DNA from: Paracoccus tegillarcae | GTDB lineage: Bacteria; Pseudomonadota; Alphaproteobacteria; Rhodobacterales; Rhodobacteraceae | Length of the DNA stretch: 64,000 nucleotides | Assembly: GCF_002847305.1 (NCBI RefSeq) | Contig: NZ_CP025408.1 | Span: 2,625,001-2,689,000, forward strand | Direction: 5' to 3' | Part shown: in pieces, positions 1-9,600 of the stretch | Layout of the letters: each line of letters begins with the position of its first letter | How positions within the stretch are numbered: position 1 is the first letter of the stretch | The notes under the pieces: model-generated | Databases searched by the model: none | Told to the model about the DNA's origin: nothing | The model's input: the letters and a program-made list of their open reading frames with translations, nothing else | Program-made: the position numbers and the translations under genes

Positions 1-1
1 G

Positions 2-226
2 GCGGGCGCGATTGACGGGCTGTCGATCGGCTATCGCACCATCAGGGCCGAGCGCGATCAAAAGGGTCGCCGGATGCTTGCCGAGGTGGCGCTGTGGGAG
101 GTGTCATTGGTGACCTTTCCGATGCTGCCCGAGGCCAAGGTTGGCCACAAGGCAGCTGACGATCTGCGCGAAATGGCTGCGGTCTTTTCCGCGGCAACCC
201 GGGCTTTGCGGGCCGATCTAGATTGA
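2..226 (+). CDS. HK97-family prohead protease, C-terminal part (GTA gp4)
   Basis: Last 74 residues of a gene that begins before the window. The readable part contains DGLSIGYRT and a stretch ending EVSLVTFPM, both typical of the C-terminal half of HK97-type capsid maturation proteases (peptidase U35). In this family the enzyme cleaves the N-terminal scaffold domain from the major capsid protein during head assembly. It lies 95 nt upstream of the capsid gene, as in Rhodobacter-type gene transfer agents. The catalytic residues lie upstream and are not visible. Confidence 0.85.
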   Translation, partial: AGAIDGLSIGYRTIRAERDQKGRRMLAEVALWEVSLVTFPMLPEAKVGHKAADDLREMAAVFSAATRALRADLD

Positions 227-321
227 TGCCTTCGGGCGTCTGACAGGGTTCGGGCCGCGCTGTGGCGCGGTTCGGCGACAGGGGCGGCATCGCCCTGAAC
301 CATCGTGATGAGGAGACATCT

Positions 322-1485
322 ATGACCGAGGTGAAAGCCGCGGCCGGGGAGGATATGCCCGGCGAGCTGAAGGGAGCGATGCTTGGGTTCGTAAGTGAAC
401 TCAAATGCTTCCGTGACGATATTCAGAAAAAACTTCAAGCACAGGACGAACGTATGACCATGCTGGATCGCAAAACCGCCCTTCGTGGCCGCACCCCACT
501 GTCGACCAATGCCGAGGTCGAGGTGCCGCATCAGAAGGCGTTCAACGCCTATCTGCGCAGCGGCGATGATGATGCGCTGCGCGGCCTGCCCATCGAGGAA
601 AAGGGCCTGACCGTTGCCAGTGACGGTGGTTTTCTGGCTACGCCGCGAGTCGCGGAAACGGTCCAGAATGTGCTGAGCAGCGGCGCGTCGCTGCGCAAGC
701 TGGCCCATGTCGTGATGGTGGAAAGCGCCGCCTATGAGGTGCTGGTCGACAAGGGCGATCTGGGTGCTGGTTGGGCGACCGAAGCCGACGCGATCGAAAC
801 CGGCAGCAGCGGGATCGACCGCATCTCGATCCCGGTCCACGAACTGTCGGCCATGCCCAAGGCCAGCCAGCGGTTGCTGGATGATGCCGCTTTTGACGTC
901 GAGGGCTGGCTGGCAGAGCGCATCGCCGACAAGTTTGCCCGCGCCGAGGCTGGTGCCTTTATCAGCGGCGACGGCATCGACAAGCCGCGCGGCATTCTGT
1001 CCTATCCGACCGCCGATCATGGCGCCGAGGGCGACGGTCAGATCGGGACTGTCAGCAGTGGCAGCCTGGGAAGCTTTGCCACCGAACATCCTGCCGATGC
1101 GCTGATCGACCTGGTCTACGCGCTGGCCGCGGAATATCGCGCCAATGCAAGCTTTGTCATGAACTCGAAAACGGCGGCGACGATCCGCAAGATGAAGGAT
1201 GCCGACGGCCGCTTTGTCTGGACCGACTCGATCGCGGCTGGCCAGCCGGCACAATTGCTGGGCTATCCGGTGATGATCAGCGAGGACATGCCCGATCTGG
1301 ATCTGGACTCGCTGTCGATTGCCTTTGGCGACTTTCATGCGGCCTACACCGTCGTCGAGCGTCCCGATCTGCGCGTGCTGCGCGATCCCTTCAGCGCCAA
1401 ACCGCATGTGCTGTTCTATGCGACCAAACGCGTCGGCGGCGGCGTGACCGACTTCCGCGCTGTGAAGCTGATGAAATTCGCCTGA
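322..1485 (+). CDS. Major capsid protein, HK97 fold (GTA gp5)
   Basis: 387-residue phage-type major capsid protein that would form the GTA head. The chosen ATG follows AGGAG at 311-315; an in-frame ATG 60 nt upstream has no such site. The first 90 to 100 residues are charged and helical, as expected for the scaffold (delta) domain removed by the protease encoded just upstream. The remainder (from about GLTVASDGGFLATP) reads as the HK97 capsid core, with a conserved-looking C-terminal part containing FGDFHAAYTVVERPDLRVLRD. Family assignment is from protein pattern and gene order; GTA rather than prophage is inferred from the whole cluster and the absence of integrase or lysis genes. Confidence 0.9.
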   Translation: MTEVKAAAGEDMPGELKGAMLGFVSELKCFRDDIQKKLQAQDERMTMLDRKTALRGRTPLSTNAEVEVPHQKAFNAYLRSGDDDALRGLPIEEKGLTVASDGGFLATPRVAETVQNVLSSGASLRKLAHVVMVESAAYEVLVDKGDLGAGWATEADAIETGSSGIDRISIPVHELSAMPKASQRLLDDAAFDVEGWLAERIADKFARAEAGAFISGDGIDKPRGILSYPTADHGAEGDGQIGTVSSGSLGSFATEHPADALIDLVYALAAEYRANASFVMNSKTAATIRKMKDADGRFVWTDSIAAGQPAQLLGYPVMISEDMPDLDLDSLSIAFGDFHAAYTVVERPDLRVLRDPFSAKPHVLFYATKRVGGGVTDFRAVKLMKFA

Positions 1486-1503
1486 TCTGAGGATCGGGTG
1501 AAA

Positions 1504-1582
1504 GGGGGCCGCGCAACTCGCGCTGGTCTGACCGGCAAGACTGTCCGCGCGCGCTGAGGACTGGCGCGCGGGTGCGGCCCCC
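1504..1582 (+). other. Nested GC-rich hairpins between capsid and connector genes
   Basis: The 174-nt gap after the capsid gene contains an outer 9-bp perfect inverted repeat (1504-1512 with 1574-1582, GGGGGCCGC/GCGGCCCCC) and an inner 8-bp perfect one (1545-1552 with 1564-1571, CCGCGCGC/GCGCGCGG, 11-nt loop). There is no T-run, so it does not look like an intrinsic terminator. It may be a structured mRNA element that separates expression of the abundant capsid protein from the downstream low-copy genes. That role is inference. Confidence 0.5.
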
Positions 1583-1659
1583 ACATGCAGCCGCTTCGCC
1601 CGCCGGGCGGGGCGGTGCAATGGATTTCTGGCGGAACGGCAGCAGGGAAGGTTCGGGAC

Positions 1660-2277
1660 ATGATGCTGATCGAGGAAACGGCGCCGGCGACGGAGGCGCT
1701 GCCTGTCGCCCGGTTGCGCGATCATCTGCGGCTGGGCTCGGGGTTTGGGCTGGCCGATGACGAGGCGGAAAACGGGGCCCTGGCAGGCTTTTTGCGGGCG
1801 GCGATCGCGACGATCGAAGCACGGACGGGCAAGGTGCTGCTGACGCGGCGCTTTCGGATGCAACTGGATGATTGGCGCGATCGGCTGGGGCAGACCTTGC
1901 CGCTTGCGCCGGTGGTGGCGGTCGAGCGGATCGAGGTTGACGACGGTGCAGGCACGATCACCGAGATACCGGCGGCAAGCTGGCGGCTGATCGCGGACTT
2001 GCAGCGCCCGATGATCCTGCCGGCAGGGGTGATCCTGCCGAATGTGCCGCGTCTGGGGTCTGTGACGGTGACGTTCACGGCGGGCTTTGGCGAGGACTGG
2101 GATGCGGTGCCTGCCGATCTGGCGCAGGCGGTGCTGATGCTGGCGGCACAATTCTATGAGGATCGCAGCTTTTCGGGATCAAAGGCGGCGCTGCCTTTTG
2201 GCGTGACCGCGTTGATCGAGCGCTGGCGTGCGGTTCGCACTTTGGCCGGGCGCGGCGCCTCTCGGGGGGTACGCTGA
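1660..2277 (+). CDS. Head-tail connector/adaptor protein (GTA gp6)
   Basis: About 205 residues in the phage gp6-like head-tail connector family. It begins MMLIEETAPATEALPVARLRDHLR; the N-terminal helical part and the segment IEARTGKVLLTRRFRMQLDDW are typical. In GTA particles this protein forms the adaptor ring beneath the portal. The start at 1660 is preceded by a purine-rich AGGGAAGG; an ATG at 1585 would add 25 residues of non-conserved character. The stop codon overlaps the next start by one base, so translation is probably coupled. Confidence 0.8.
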   Translation: MMLIEETAPATEALPVARLRDHLRLGSGFGLADDEAENGALAGFLRAAIATIEARTGKVLLTRRFRMQLDDWRDRLGQTLPLAPVVAVERIEVDDGAGTITEIPAASWRLIADLQRPMILPAGVILPNVPRLGSVTVTFTAGFGEDWDAVPADLAQAVLMLAAQFYEDRSFSGSKAALPFGVTALIERWRAVRTLAGRGASRGVR

Positions 2278-2615
2278 TGGCGGAACCAAGGCTGAATGTG
2301 CCGCTGGTGCTGGAAAGCCCGGTTCGGCAAAGCGATGGCATGGGCGGGCATCGTCTGGCCTGGCAGACCGTTGGCAAGATCTGGGCCGAGATGCGCGCGG
2401 GCAGCGGACGCGAGCGTTCGGGGCAGGCGGGTGCGCAAAGTGTCGTTCGCTGGCGGATCGTGACGCGGGCTGCCGTCAGCGGTGATCCACGTCGCCCTGG
2501 GCCCGAGCAGCGGTTGCGTTTGGGTGAACGCGTGTTCCGCATAGAGGCAGTGGCCGAGAGCGACCCGGACGGGCGCTATCTCACCTGCTTTGCACGTGAG
2601 GAGGATCAGGCATGA
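2277..2615 (+). CDS. Head closure protein (stopper, GTA gp7)
   Basis: 112 residues, the usual size for phage head-closure/stopper proteins (SPP1 gp16-like). The segment LVLESPVRQSDGMGGHRLAW followed by the W-K-IWAEMRAGSGRE stretch is characteristic of this short beta-barrel family. It would seal the head after DNA packaging and dock the tail. Its start overlaps the connector stop by one base and its stop overlaps the next start by four bases (ATGA), marking a tightly coupled operon. Confidence 0.8.
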   Translation: MAEPRLNVPLVLESPVRQSDGMGGHRLAWQTVGKIWAEMRAGSGRERSGQAGAQSVVRWRIVTRAAVSGDPRRPGPEQRLRLGERVFRIEAVAESDPDGRYLTCFAREEDQA

Positions 2616-3031
2616 GCTATGCGGCGGGGGTGGCCTTGCAGGCCGCCGTTTATCAGCAGTTGCGCGCGGATGTCGCGCTGTCTGATCTGGTCGGCGATGC
2701 GGTCTATGACGCGATGCCGGTCGAGGCGCCAAGCGGCGTATATGTTTCGCTTGGCCCTGACGATGCGCGTGATGCGGGCGACGTGTCGGCACGGGGATCG
2801 CGGCATGATTTCGTCGTTTCGGTTTTGTCCGGCACGGATGAGACGGACGGCTTCGGCGCTGTGAAAGAGGTTGCCAGCGCTGTCAGCGCGGTTCTGGAAA
2901 GCGGCGAAACGGTGCTGGCGCATGGGCATCTTGCGGGGATGTGGTTCCTGCGCGCAAAGGCGCGGCGGGTTGAAAACGGTGCGGCGCGGCGGGTCGATCT
3001 GACCTTTCGCGCCCGGATTGATCTGGGCTGA
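2612..3031 (+). CDS. Tail terminator, DUF3168 family (GTA gp8)
   Basis: 139 residues of the DUF3168 family. It starts with ALQAAVYQQLRADVALSDLVG, a typical opening, and contains the GVYVSLGPDDARDAGD segment. In RcGTA the protein at this place is the tail terminator, which caps the tail tube and joins it to the head. It overlaps the head-closure gene by ATGA and is followed after 12 nt by the tail tube gene. Confidence 0.8.
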   Translation: MSYAAGVALQAAVYQQLRADVALSDLVGDAVYDAMPVEAPSGVYVSLGPDDARDAGDVSARGSRHDFVVSVLSGTDETDGFGAVKEVASAVSAVLESGETVLAHGHLAGMWFLRAKARRVENGAARRVDLTFRARIDLG

Positions 3032-3043
3032 GGAGACGACAAA

Positions 3044-3457
3044 ATGGCAGTGCAGAATGGGCGCGATCTGCTGATCAAGATGGACATGATCGGCGATGGT
3101 ACTTTCGAGACGGTTGCGGGGCTGCGCGCCTCGCGCTTGGCCTTTAACGCCGAAACGGTGGATGTCACCAGCCTGGAAAGCCAGGGGGGCTGGCGCGAGC
3201 TTTTGGGCGGAGCCGGCGTGCGCAGCGCGTCGATCAGCGGCTCGGGTGTGTTCCGCGACGCGGATACGGATGGCCGTGCGCGGCAGATATTCTTTGACGG
3301 TGAGGTGCCGCGCTTTCAGGTGATCATTCCTGATTTCGGCATTGTCGAGGGACCGTTCCAGATCACCGGGCTGGAATATTCGGGCAGCTACAATGGCGAA
3401 GCGACATATGAGTTGTCGATGGCCTCTGCCGGTGCGCTCACGTTCGAGCCGGCTTGA
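3044..3457 (+). CDS. Major tail (tube) protein, TP901-1 family (GTA gp9)
   Basis: 137 residues with the pattern of the TP901-1 phage major tail protein family: an N-terminal NGRDLLIKMDMIGDGTFETV, then ETVDVTSLESQGGWRELL, and a C-terminal YNGEATYELSMASAGALTF. These subunits polymerise into the tail tube. The start has a GAGGAGA ribosome site. The stop overlaps the following ATG by one base. Confidence 0.88.
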   Translation: MAVQNGRDLLIKMDMIGDGTFETVAGLRASRLAFNAETVDVTSLESQGGWRELLGGAGVRSASISGSGVFRDADTDGRARQIFFDGEVPRFQVIIPDFGIVEGPFQITGLEYSGSYNGEATYELSMASAGALTFEPA

Positions 3458-3771
3458 TGGTGAACCCGATGCGTGGCGAGGTCGAGATCTTGCTGGACGG
3501 TCGGCCGCATGTCGCGCGGCTGACACTGGGCGCGCTGGCCGAACTGGAAGAGGCTCTGGGCAGCGACAGCCTGCTGGCGGTGGTTGGTCGTTTCGAGGGC
3601 GGCAGTTTTACCACCCGCGATGTGCTGGCCGTACTGCTGGCGGGCTTGCGTGGCGCTGGCTGGCAGGGTGCGGCTGACGAATTGATGTCAGCCGAGTTCG
3701 GGGGTGGGCCGATGGGCGCGGCGCGAGCAGCGGCAGAGCTGCTGGCCCGCGCCTTTCGGCTTGAGCCATGA
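3457..3771 (+). CDS. GTA family protein gp10, probable tail assembly chaperone
   Basis: 104 residues from the ATG at 3457. The segment EILLDGRPHVARLTLGALAEL and the acidic helical middle match the GTA gp10 family, small proteins placed like phage tail assembly chaperones that bind the tape measure. The following gene overlaps it by four bases. In tailed phages two adjacent small genes here often act together on the tape measure; a frameshift fusion was not looked for in detail. Confidence 0.75.
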   Translation: MVNPMRGEVEILLDGRPHVARLTLGALAELEEALGSDSLLAVVGRFEGGSFTTRDVLAVLLAGLRGAGWQGAADELMSAEFGGGPMGAARAAAELLARAFRLEP

Positions 3772-3971
3772 GCGGCGCGGCCCAAGTCCGGCCGCAGGGT
3801 CTGGATTGGCGGGGTTTGATGCGTGCAGGCATTCGCGGTCTGGGCCTGCGCCCGGCCGAATTCTGGGCGCTGACCCCGGCTGAACTGGCACTGATGCTGG
3901 GCGTCGAGGCCGGACCGCCCGCCATGACACGTGACCGCCTGGCCGAGATGGCGGCGCGCTTTCCCGACTGA
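3768..3971 (+). CDS. Phage tail assembly chaperone (GTA gp10.1)
   Basis: 67-residue protein. The core, GLRPAEFWALTPAELALMLG, is the signature of the short rcc01693-type tail assembly chaperones that precede the tape measure gene in alphaproteobacterial GTAs and lambdoid relatives. It overlaps gp10 by ATGA. The length is usual for the family. Confidence 0.82.
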   Translation: MSGAAQVRPQGLDWRGLMRAGIRGLGLRPAEFWALTPAELALMLGVEAGPPAMTRDRLAEMAARFPD

Positions 3972-4015
3972 GCAACAGCCGGGGATGCAGGATTTCAGCA
4001 AGCGAGGACCGTTTC

Positions 4016-4672
4016 ATGACGGATAATAACGGGTTCGCGGCCGGGCTTGACCGGCTGGACGATGATTTCGATCAGGCCAGCAGCATGACGGCTGAATTCG
4101 AGGCGGAACTGTCGCGATTGCGGCAGTCGATGATGTTCACCAGTCGCGAGGTTGGCACGTTGTCGGGTGGGCTGGAACGCGGGTTGCGCCATGCATTCGA
4201 GGGGCTGGTTTTCGACGGCATGAAATTGTCGGATGCCCTGCGCGGATTGGCCCGATCAATATCTGACACGATCTTTTCCATTGCCATGAAGCCGGTCGAG
4301 CAGGCCTTGGCCGGCACCTTGGCGCAGGGGATCAGTGGCATGGTTTCGGGCGCGATGCCATTTGCTGACGGTGGCGCCTTTGTGCAGGGCAGGGTGATGC
4401 CTTTTGCCAAGGGTGGGGTGGTCAGCCAGCCAACTTCTTTCCCGATGCGCGGTGGGACCGGGCTGATGGGTGAGGCCGGTCCAGAGGCGATCATGCCGTT
4501 GCGCAGAGGGGCGGATGGCCGGTTGGGGGTCGCAGTTGCCGGTGGTGGTGGTCGGCCGATCAATGTGACGATGAATGTAACCACGCCTGATGTGACCGGA
4601 TTCCGGCGCAGTCAGTCGCAGATTGCGGCGCAACTGGGCCGGGCGCTGGCGCGCGGCGAGCGCAACGGCTGA
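4016..4672 (+). CDS. Tail tape measure protein (GTA gp11)
   Basis: 218 residues, short for a phage tape measure but usual for the stubby GTA tail. The N-terminus is acidic and helical (FAAGLDRLDDDFDQASSMTA). The centre holds SDALRGLARSISDTIFSIA, and the C-terminal half is glycine-rich with FADGGAFVQGRVMPFAKGGV and GLMGEAGPEAIMPL, the standard tape-measure C-terminal motif. It sets tail length and probably passes into the recipient envelope. Confidence 0.88.
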   Translation: MTDNNGFAAGLDRLDDDFDQASSMTAEFEAELSRLRQSMMFTSREVGTLSGGLERGLRHAFEGLVFDGMKLSDALRGLARSISDTIFSIAMKPVEQALAGTLAQGISGMVSGAMPFADGGAFVQGRVMPFAKGGVVSQPTSFPMRGGTGLMGEAGPEAIMPLRRGADGRLGVAVAGGGGRPINVTMNVTTPDVTGFRRSQSQIAAQLGRALARGERNG

Positions 4673-4685
4673 GGAGGAAAGCGAT

Positions 4686-5318
4686 ATGGCATTTCACGAC
4701 GTCAGGTTTCCGGCGAACCTTTCCTTTGGCTCGGTCGGCGGCCCCGAAAGGCGGTCCGAGATCGTCACCCTGGCCAGCGGTTATGAAGAGCGAAACTCGC
4801 CCTGGGCACATTCGCGGCGGCGCTATGACGCGGGCATGGGATTGCGATCATTGGACGATGTGCAGGCATTGCTGGCCTTCTTTGAGGCGCGGGCGGGTCA
4901 ATTGCATGGCTTTCGCTGGAAAGACTGGTCGGACTACAGAAGCGGACAGCATTCAGCCAATCCCGCCTTTACCGATCAGGTCATCGGCGAGGGCGATGGC
5001 GAGACGCGCTTGTTTCAACTGACCAAGGCTTATGTGTCAGGTGCGACGCGCTATGTGCGACCAATCACGAAGCCGGTGCTGGACAGTGTCCGCGCCGGCG
5101 TAGGTGGGATCGAACTGTTCCCGGGTGAGGGCTACAGCGTGGATCATGGTCTGGGGATCGTGAGCTTTGATACCCCGCCGGAAATCGGCGCAGAGGTCAC
5201 TGCGGGCTTTGAGTTCGACGTGCCAGTGCGTTTCGATGCGGATCACATTGCGGTTTCGGTCGCCTCGTATCAGGCCGGCGCCATGCCCCAGGTTCCAATC
5301 GTTGAGGTGCGGGTATGA
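4686..5318 (+). CDS. Distal tail protein, DUF2460 (GTA gp12)
   Basis: 210 residues of the TIGR02217/DUF2460 family. It opens MAFHDVRFPANLSFGSVGGP, with GFRWKDWSDY in the middle, both hallmarks. It corresponds to the distal tail (Dit-like) component that links tube to hub. The start at 4686 follows GAGGAGG closely; an upstream in-frame ATG would overlap the tape measure gene by 50 nt and adds an unrelated leader. The stop overlaps the next gene by ATGA. Confidence 0.88.
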   Translation: MAFHDVRFPANLSFGSVGGPERRSEIVTLASGYEERNSPWAHSRRRYDAGMGLRSLDDVQALLAFFEARAGQLHGFRWKDWSDYRSGQHSANPAFTDQVIGEGDGETRLFQLTKAYVSGATRYVRPITKPVLDSVRAGVGGIELFPGEGYSVDHGLGIVSFDTPPEIGAEVTAGFEFDVPVRFDADHIAVSVASYQAGAMPQVPIVEVRV

Positions 5319-6214
5319 GCGTCACGACCCTGGCCCGTGCATGGGCTATCAGTCGCAAGGACGGGCTGGAGCTGGGCTTTACCGACCACGATCAGGCTCT
5401 GTCTTTCGAAGGTATCCGCTTTCGCCCTGATAGCGGCATGACCGCGCGGGCCGTCGTGCAGGGGACCGGTCTGTCGGTCGACAACACCGAGGCCGAAGGT
5501 GCGCTGACCGATGATGCGATCACCGAGGCCGACCTGATGGCCGGTCGGTGGGACAGCGCAGAACTGCGTATGTGGGAGGTCGACTGGACGGATGTTGCGT
5601 CGCGGCGGATGATCTTTCGCGGCAGTCTGGGCGAGGTTTCGCGCGCAGGAGGTGCATTTCGGGCTGAGTTGCGGGGGCTGTCCGAACCTCTGAACCAGTC
5701 GCGGGGGCGACGCTATCATCCACGCTGCTCGGCCGTACTGGGCGACGCAGACTGCGGTGTGGATCTGCTTGACCCAAAGCTGAGCGCCGAGGCGGTGGTT
5801 GAAGTTGTGGGCGAGGATGGCCGCCTGACGCTGGCGCAGTTGGGCGAGTTTACCAGCGGCTGGTTCGAACGCGGGACGATCGAGGTGATCTCGGGGCGCG
5901 CGGTCGGGATGGCTGCTCAGATCAAGAACGATCTGACATTGCCCGGCGGCGCGCGGGTGTTGGATCTTTGGGCTGCATTGGCCGAGATCCCGGTCCCCGG
6001 TGATCGGGTTCGCGTGACGGCAGGGTGCGACAAACACAGCAGCACCTGTCGCGGTAAATTTAACAATTTCCTGAATTTCCGTGGGTTCCCGCATCTGCCA
6101 AGCGAGGACTGGCTGTTGTCGCCAGACAAGGCGCGCAGAGAGCCCGATGTCAAATTGTCCGTGGGCTGGAATCAGTCCCGAAATCGATTTGGAGGCGGCG
6201 CGGAAAATGAGTGA
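5315..6214 (+). CDS. Tail hub protein, DUF2163 (GTA gp13)
   Basis: 299 residues of the TIGR02218/DUF2163 family. It starts MSVTTLARAWAISRKDGLEL and ends with the conserved KFNNFLNFRGFPHLPSED region. Four cysteines sit in two pairs (CSAVLGDADC in the middle, CDKHSSTC near the C-terminus). In the RcGTA and related phage tail tips the equivalent hub protein carries an iron-sulfur cluster, so these are plausible ligands. It overlaps both neighbours, in keeping with a coupled baseplate operon. Confidence 0.87.
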   Translation: MSVTTLARAWAISRKDGLELGFTDHDQALSFEGIRFRPDSGMTARAVVQGTGLSVDNTEAEGALTDDAITEADLMAGRWDSAELRMWEVDWTDVASRRMIFRGSLGEVSRAGGAFRAELRGLSEPLNQSRGRRYHPRCSAVLGDADCGVDLLDPKLSAEAVVEVVGEDGRLTLAQLGEFTSGWFERGTIEVISGRAVGMAAQIKNDLTLPGGARVLDLWAALAEIPVPGDRVRVTAGCDKHSSTCRGKFNNFLNFRGFPHLPSEDWLLSPDKARREPDVKLSVGWNQSRNRFGGGAENE

Positions 6215-6635
6215 TCTTGCCGTTGCGATCGCGCGCAACTGGATCGGTACGCCCTATGTTCACCAGGCCAGCGCCCGCGCCGCAGGTTCCGATTGCCTGG
6301 GTCTGATCCGTGGTATCTGGCGCGAGCTTTATGGTGCCGAACCCGAGCCTGTGCCCCCCTACTCTGCGGATTGGGGCGAGATGGGGCGCACCGAAATCCT
6401 GCTGCGGGGCGCGACGCGTCATTTGGTGGCGCTATCGCGAGATGCGCAAGAAGCGCCGGGACAGGTATTGCTGTTTCGGATGCGCGAAGGTGCGATCGCC
6501 AAACATCTGGGGTTGTTGGTTCAACTGGGTGAGCGATCCAGTTTTGTCCATGCCTATAGCGGGCATGGCGTCATCGAAAGCTCGTACAGCGCCGCCTGGC
6601 GACAGCGCGTCGTTCAGAGGTTTCGGTTTCCCTGA
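6207..6635 (+). CDS. NlpC/P60 cell-wall peptidase (GTA gp14)
   Basis: 142 residues. The motif GSDCLGLIRGIW supplies the nucleophilic cysteine near residue 25, and FVHAYSGHGVIESS near residue 110 gives the partner histidine, the order seen in NlpC/P60 peptidoglycan endopeptidases. As a baseplate peptidase it would cut recipient peptidoglycan during DNA entry. The ATG at 6207 lies within the hub gene end and has GGAGG at 6191-6195; a longer reading from 6081 would overlap the hub gene by 134 nt and is less likely. Confidence 0.87.
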   Translation: MSDLAVAIARNWIGTPYVHQASARAAGSDCLGLIRGIWRELYGAEPEPVPPYSADWGEMGRTEILLRGATRHLVALSRDAQEAPGQVLLFRMREGAIAKHLGLLVQLGERSSFVHAYSGHGVIESSYSAAWRQRVVQRFRFP

Positions 6636-6658
6636 TACAAAATTGAAGGAGGGTCGCT

Positions 6659-9600
6659 ATGGCCACGTTGGTGCTGTCGGCTGTTGGAGCTTCGGTCGGT
6701 GCGGGCTTTGGTGGCGCGTTCCTGGGCCTCTCGGGTGCGGTGATCGGCCGCGCGGTAGGGGCCACGATCGGGCGTGCCATTGATCAGCGTTTGCTGGGTG
6801 GCGGATCGAAGGCCGTTGAGACCGGACGGATCGATCGCCTGCGTTTGCAGACCGCTGGCGAGGGTATGGCCATCCCGCAGGTTTGGGGGCAGATGCGCCT
6901 GCCGGCTCATGTGATCTGGGCGTCGCCGCTGGAAGAGATCCGGCAAAGCCAGGGTGGTGGCAAGGGCGCACCGAAGCAAAAGGTGATAGAGATCAGCTAT
7001 CGCCTGTCTGTCGCCCTTGCACTGTGCGAGGGCCGTATTCTGGGTGTTGGGCGTGTCTGGGCCGATGGCGAAGAAATTGCCGCGGATGATCTGAACATGC
7101 AGGTTCATCACGGCGACGAGACACAGCAACCCGACGCCACCATCGCCACGCACGAGGGCGAAGATGCACCGGCCTATCGCGGGACCGCCTATGTCGTGCT
7201 GGAAAATCTCAGCCTGGAGCGGTGGGGCAACCGTATGCCTCAGCTTAGCTTTGAGGTAACGCGCCCTGCCCAGGATGGCTCGGGTCTTGCCGGCGATGTT
7301 ACGGCTGTTGCGATGATCCCGGGCACCGGCGAATATTCCCTGGCGACGACACCGGTGATGCGTGAGGATGGGGTATTTGGCCAGAAAATCACCAACCTGA
7401 ACACCCCAGCAGGCGGCACCGATTTCGCCGTCAGTTTGCGGACCCTCGGGCGCGAATTGCCGTATGTCGGTTCAGTATCCTTGGTTGTTTCCTGGTTCGG
7501 CGACGATCTGCGGATCGGTGAATGCAACGTACAACCCAAGGTGGAAAATGTGGAAGCCGCCGGCCATGACATGGACTGGCGAGCCGGTGGGATCGCCCGA
7601 GACGATGCAGGCGAAATCGCGAAGGTGGAGGGTAGGCCGATCTATGGCGGCACACCCTCGGATCAGTCGGTTCTTGAGGCGATTGAGGCAATCGATCGGG
7701 CTGGAAAAAAGGCTGTCTTCTATCCGTTCATTCTGATGGAGCAACTCGCAGGCAATGGGCTGACTGATCCCTACGGCAGCCAGGAACAGGCGGTGATGCC
7801 ATGGCGTGGCCGGATCACGACCGCGCTGGCGCCGGGGCGCGCGGGCTCGACCGACGGAACCGCCGCCGCCGTGGCTGAGGTCGACGCGTTTTTCGGTGCT
7901 GCCGAGGCATCGGACTTTAGCGTGGTTGATGGCAAGATCGTTTATGCCGGCCCCGCGGAATGGTCTTACCGACGCTTTATCCTGCATTACGCGCATCTTT
8001 GCGCGATGGCAGGAGGGGTTGATGCCTTTCTGATCGGGTCAGAGATGATCGGCATGACGCAGATCCGTGGCGCCGGACGCAGCTATCCTGCGGTGGCACA
8101 ACTGCGTCGTCTGGCCGCCGACGTTCGCGCCATTCTGGGTGCAGGGGTCAAGCTGAGCTATGCTTCGGATTGGTCGGAATATTTCGGCCACCAGCCGGGC
8201 GATGGTGAGGTGATGTTTCATCTGGACCCGCTCTGGGCCGATGAGAACATCGATTTTATCGGCATCGACAACTATATGCCGATGTCGGATTGGCGTGATG
8301 GCTCGGAGCACCTGGATGGGGATTGGCGGCGCATCGACAATCACGACTATCTGCTGGCCAATGTTGCGGGTGGCGAAGGTTTTGACTGGTATTACGCCAG
8401 CCAACAGGACCGCGACGATCAGCGCCGTACGCCGATCTTCGATGGCGCCCATGGCGAGGACTGGATCTGGCGCTTCAAGGATCTGAGCGGCTGGTGGCAA
8501 AACCCGCATTTCAACCGACCGAACGGCGTCCGTAGCGCCGAGGCGACGCAATGGGTGCCCGGCTCCAAGCCGGTGTGGTTCACCGAGATCGGTTGCGCGG
8601 CTTTGGACAAGGGCACCAACCAGCCTAACAAGTTCCTCGACGCGATGAGCTCGGAAAGCCGGCTGCCGTATTACTCGAACGGGCGGCGCGATGATGCGTT
8701 GCAGGCGGCCTATGTCCGGGCAATCATGGCCTACTGGTCGGATCCACAGAACAACCCCGAGATGGCCGATGGTGGCCGGATGGTCGATGTATCTCGGGCG
8801 CATGTCTGGTGTTGGGACGCGCGACCTTATCCGGCATTCCCTCAGCGCCTGGACCTGTGGAGCGACGGCCTGGCATGGGAGCGTGGGCACTGGCTCAACG
8901 GTCGCGCTGGTGCCGTGCCGCTGGCCAGCGTGGTGGGTGATATCTGCCAGGCAGCCGGCGTCAGGCATTACGACACGACCGGGCTGTCCGGCGTGGTCCG
9001 CGGCTATGTCGCAAATGGTGGCGACTCTGGGCGCTCGATGCTGCAGCCCTTGATGCTGGCTCATGGTTTCGATGCGGTAGAGCGTGACGGCGTTCTGACA
9101 TTTGTGATGCGCAAAGGCCTGCCGGTCGCCGATCTTGGCCCCGAGCACCTGGCCGTGACAGAAGAGATCGAGAATTTTCAAGCCGTCCGTGCGGCGGAAC
9201 CTGAACTGGCCGGCCGTGTCAGATTGACCCATGTCGAAGCGGGATCGGGGTACACGCCCTGCACCGCCGAGACGATGCTGCCGGGGGACGACCCGACAGC
9301 CGTGGCCGACAGCGAATTCCCCATGGCGCTGACCAGACCCGAAGGGCGTGCGATTGCCGAGCGTTGGCTTGCTGAATCGCGGGTTTCACGTGATGCGGCA
9401 CGCTTTGCCCTGCCACCGTCTCTGGCGCATCTGGGTGCGGGCGACGTTGTTCGGATGCGCGCCACCGATGACCGTTCGCATTTATGGCGCATCGACCGGA
9501 TAGAACGCGCAGGTGCGCTCATCGTTGATGCACAAAGGGTCGAACCGGGTATTTATGTGCCGGCACTTTCGGTGGAAATCAGCGGCTCGATCAAGGCATA

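Noticed and set aside
58..2151. A 697-codon open frame on the minus strand antisense to the GTA capsid and connector genes
   Set aside because: Arises from high-GC codon bias on the opposite strand; composition is Arg/His/Gln-rich with no domain, and the plus-strand genes are clearly real.
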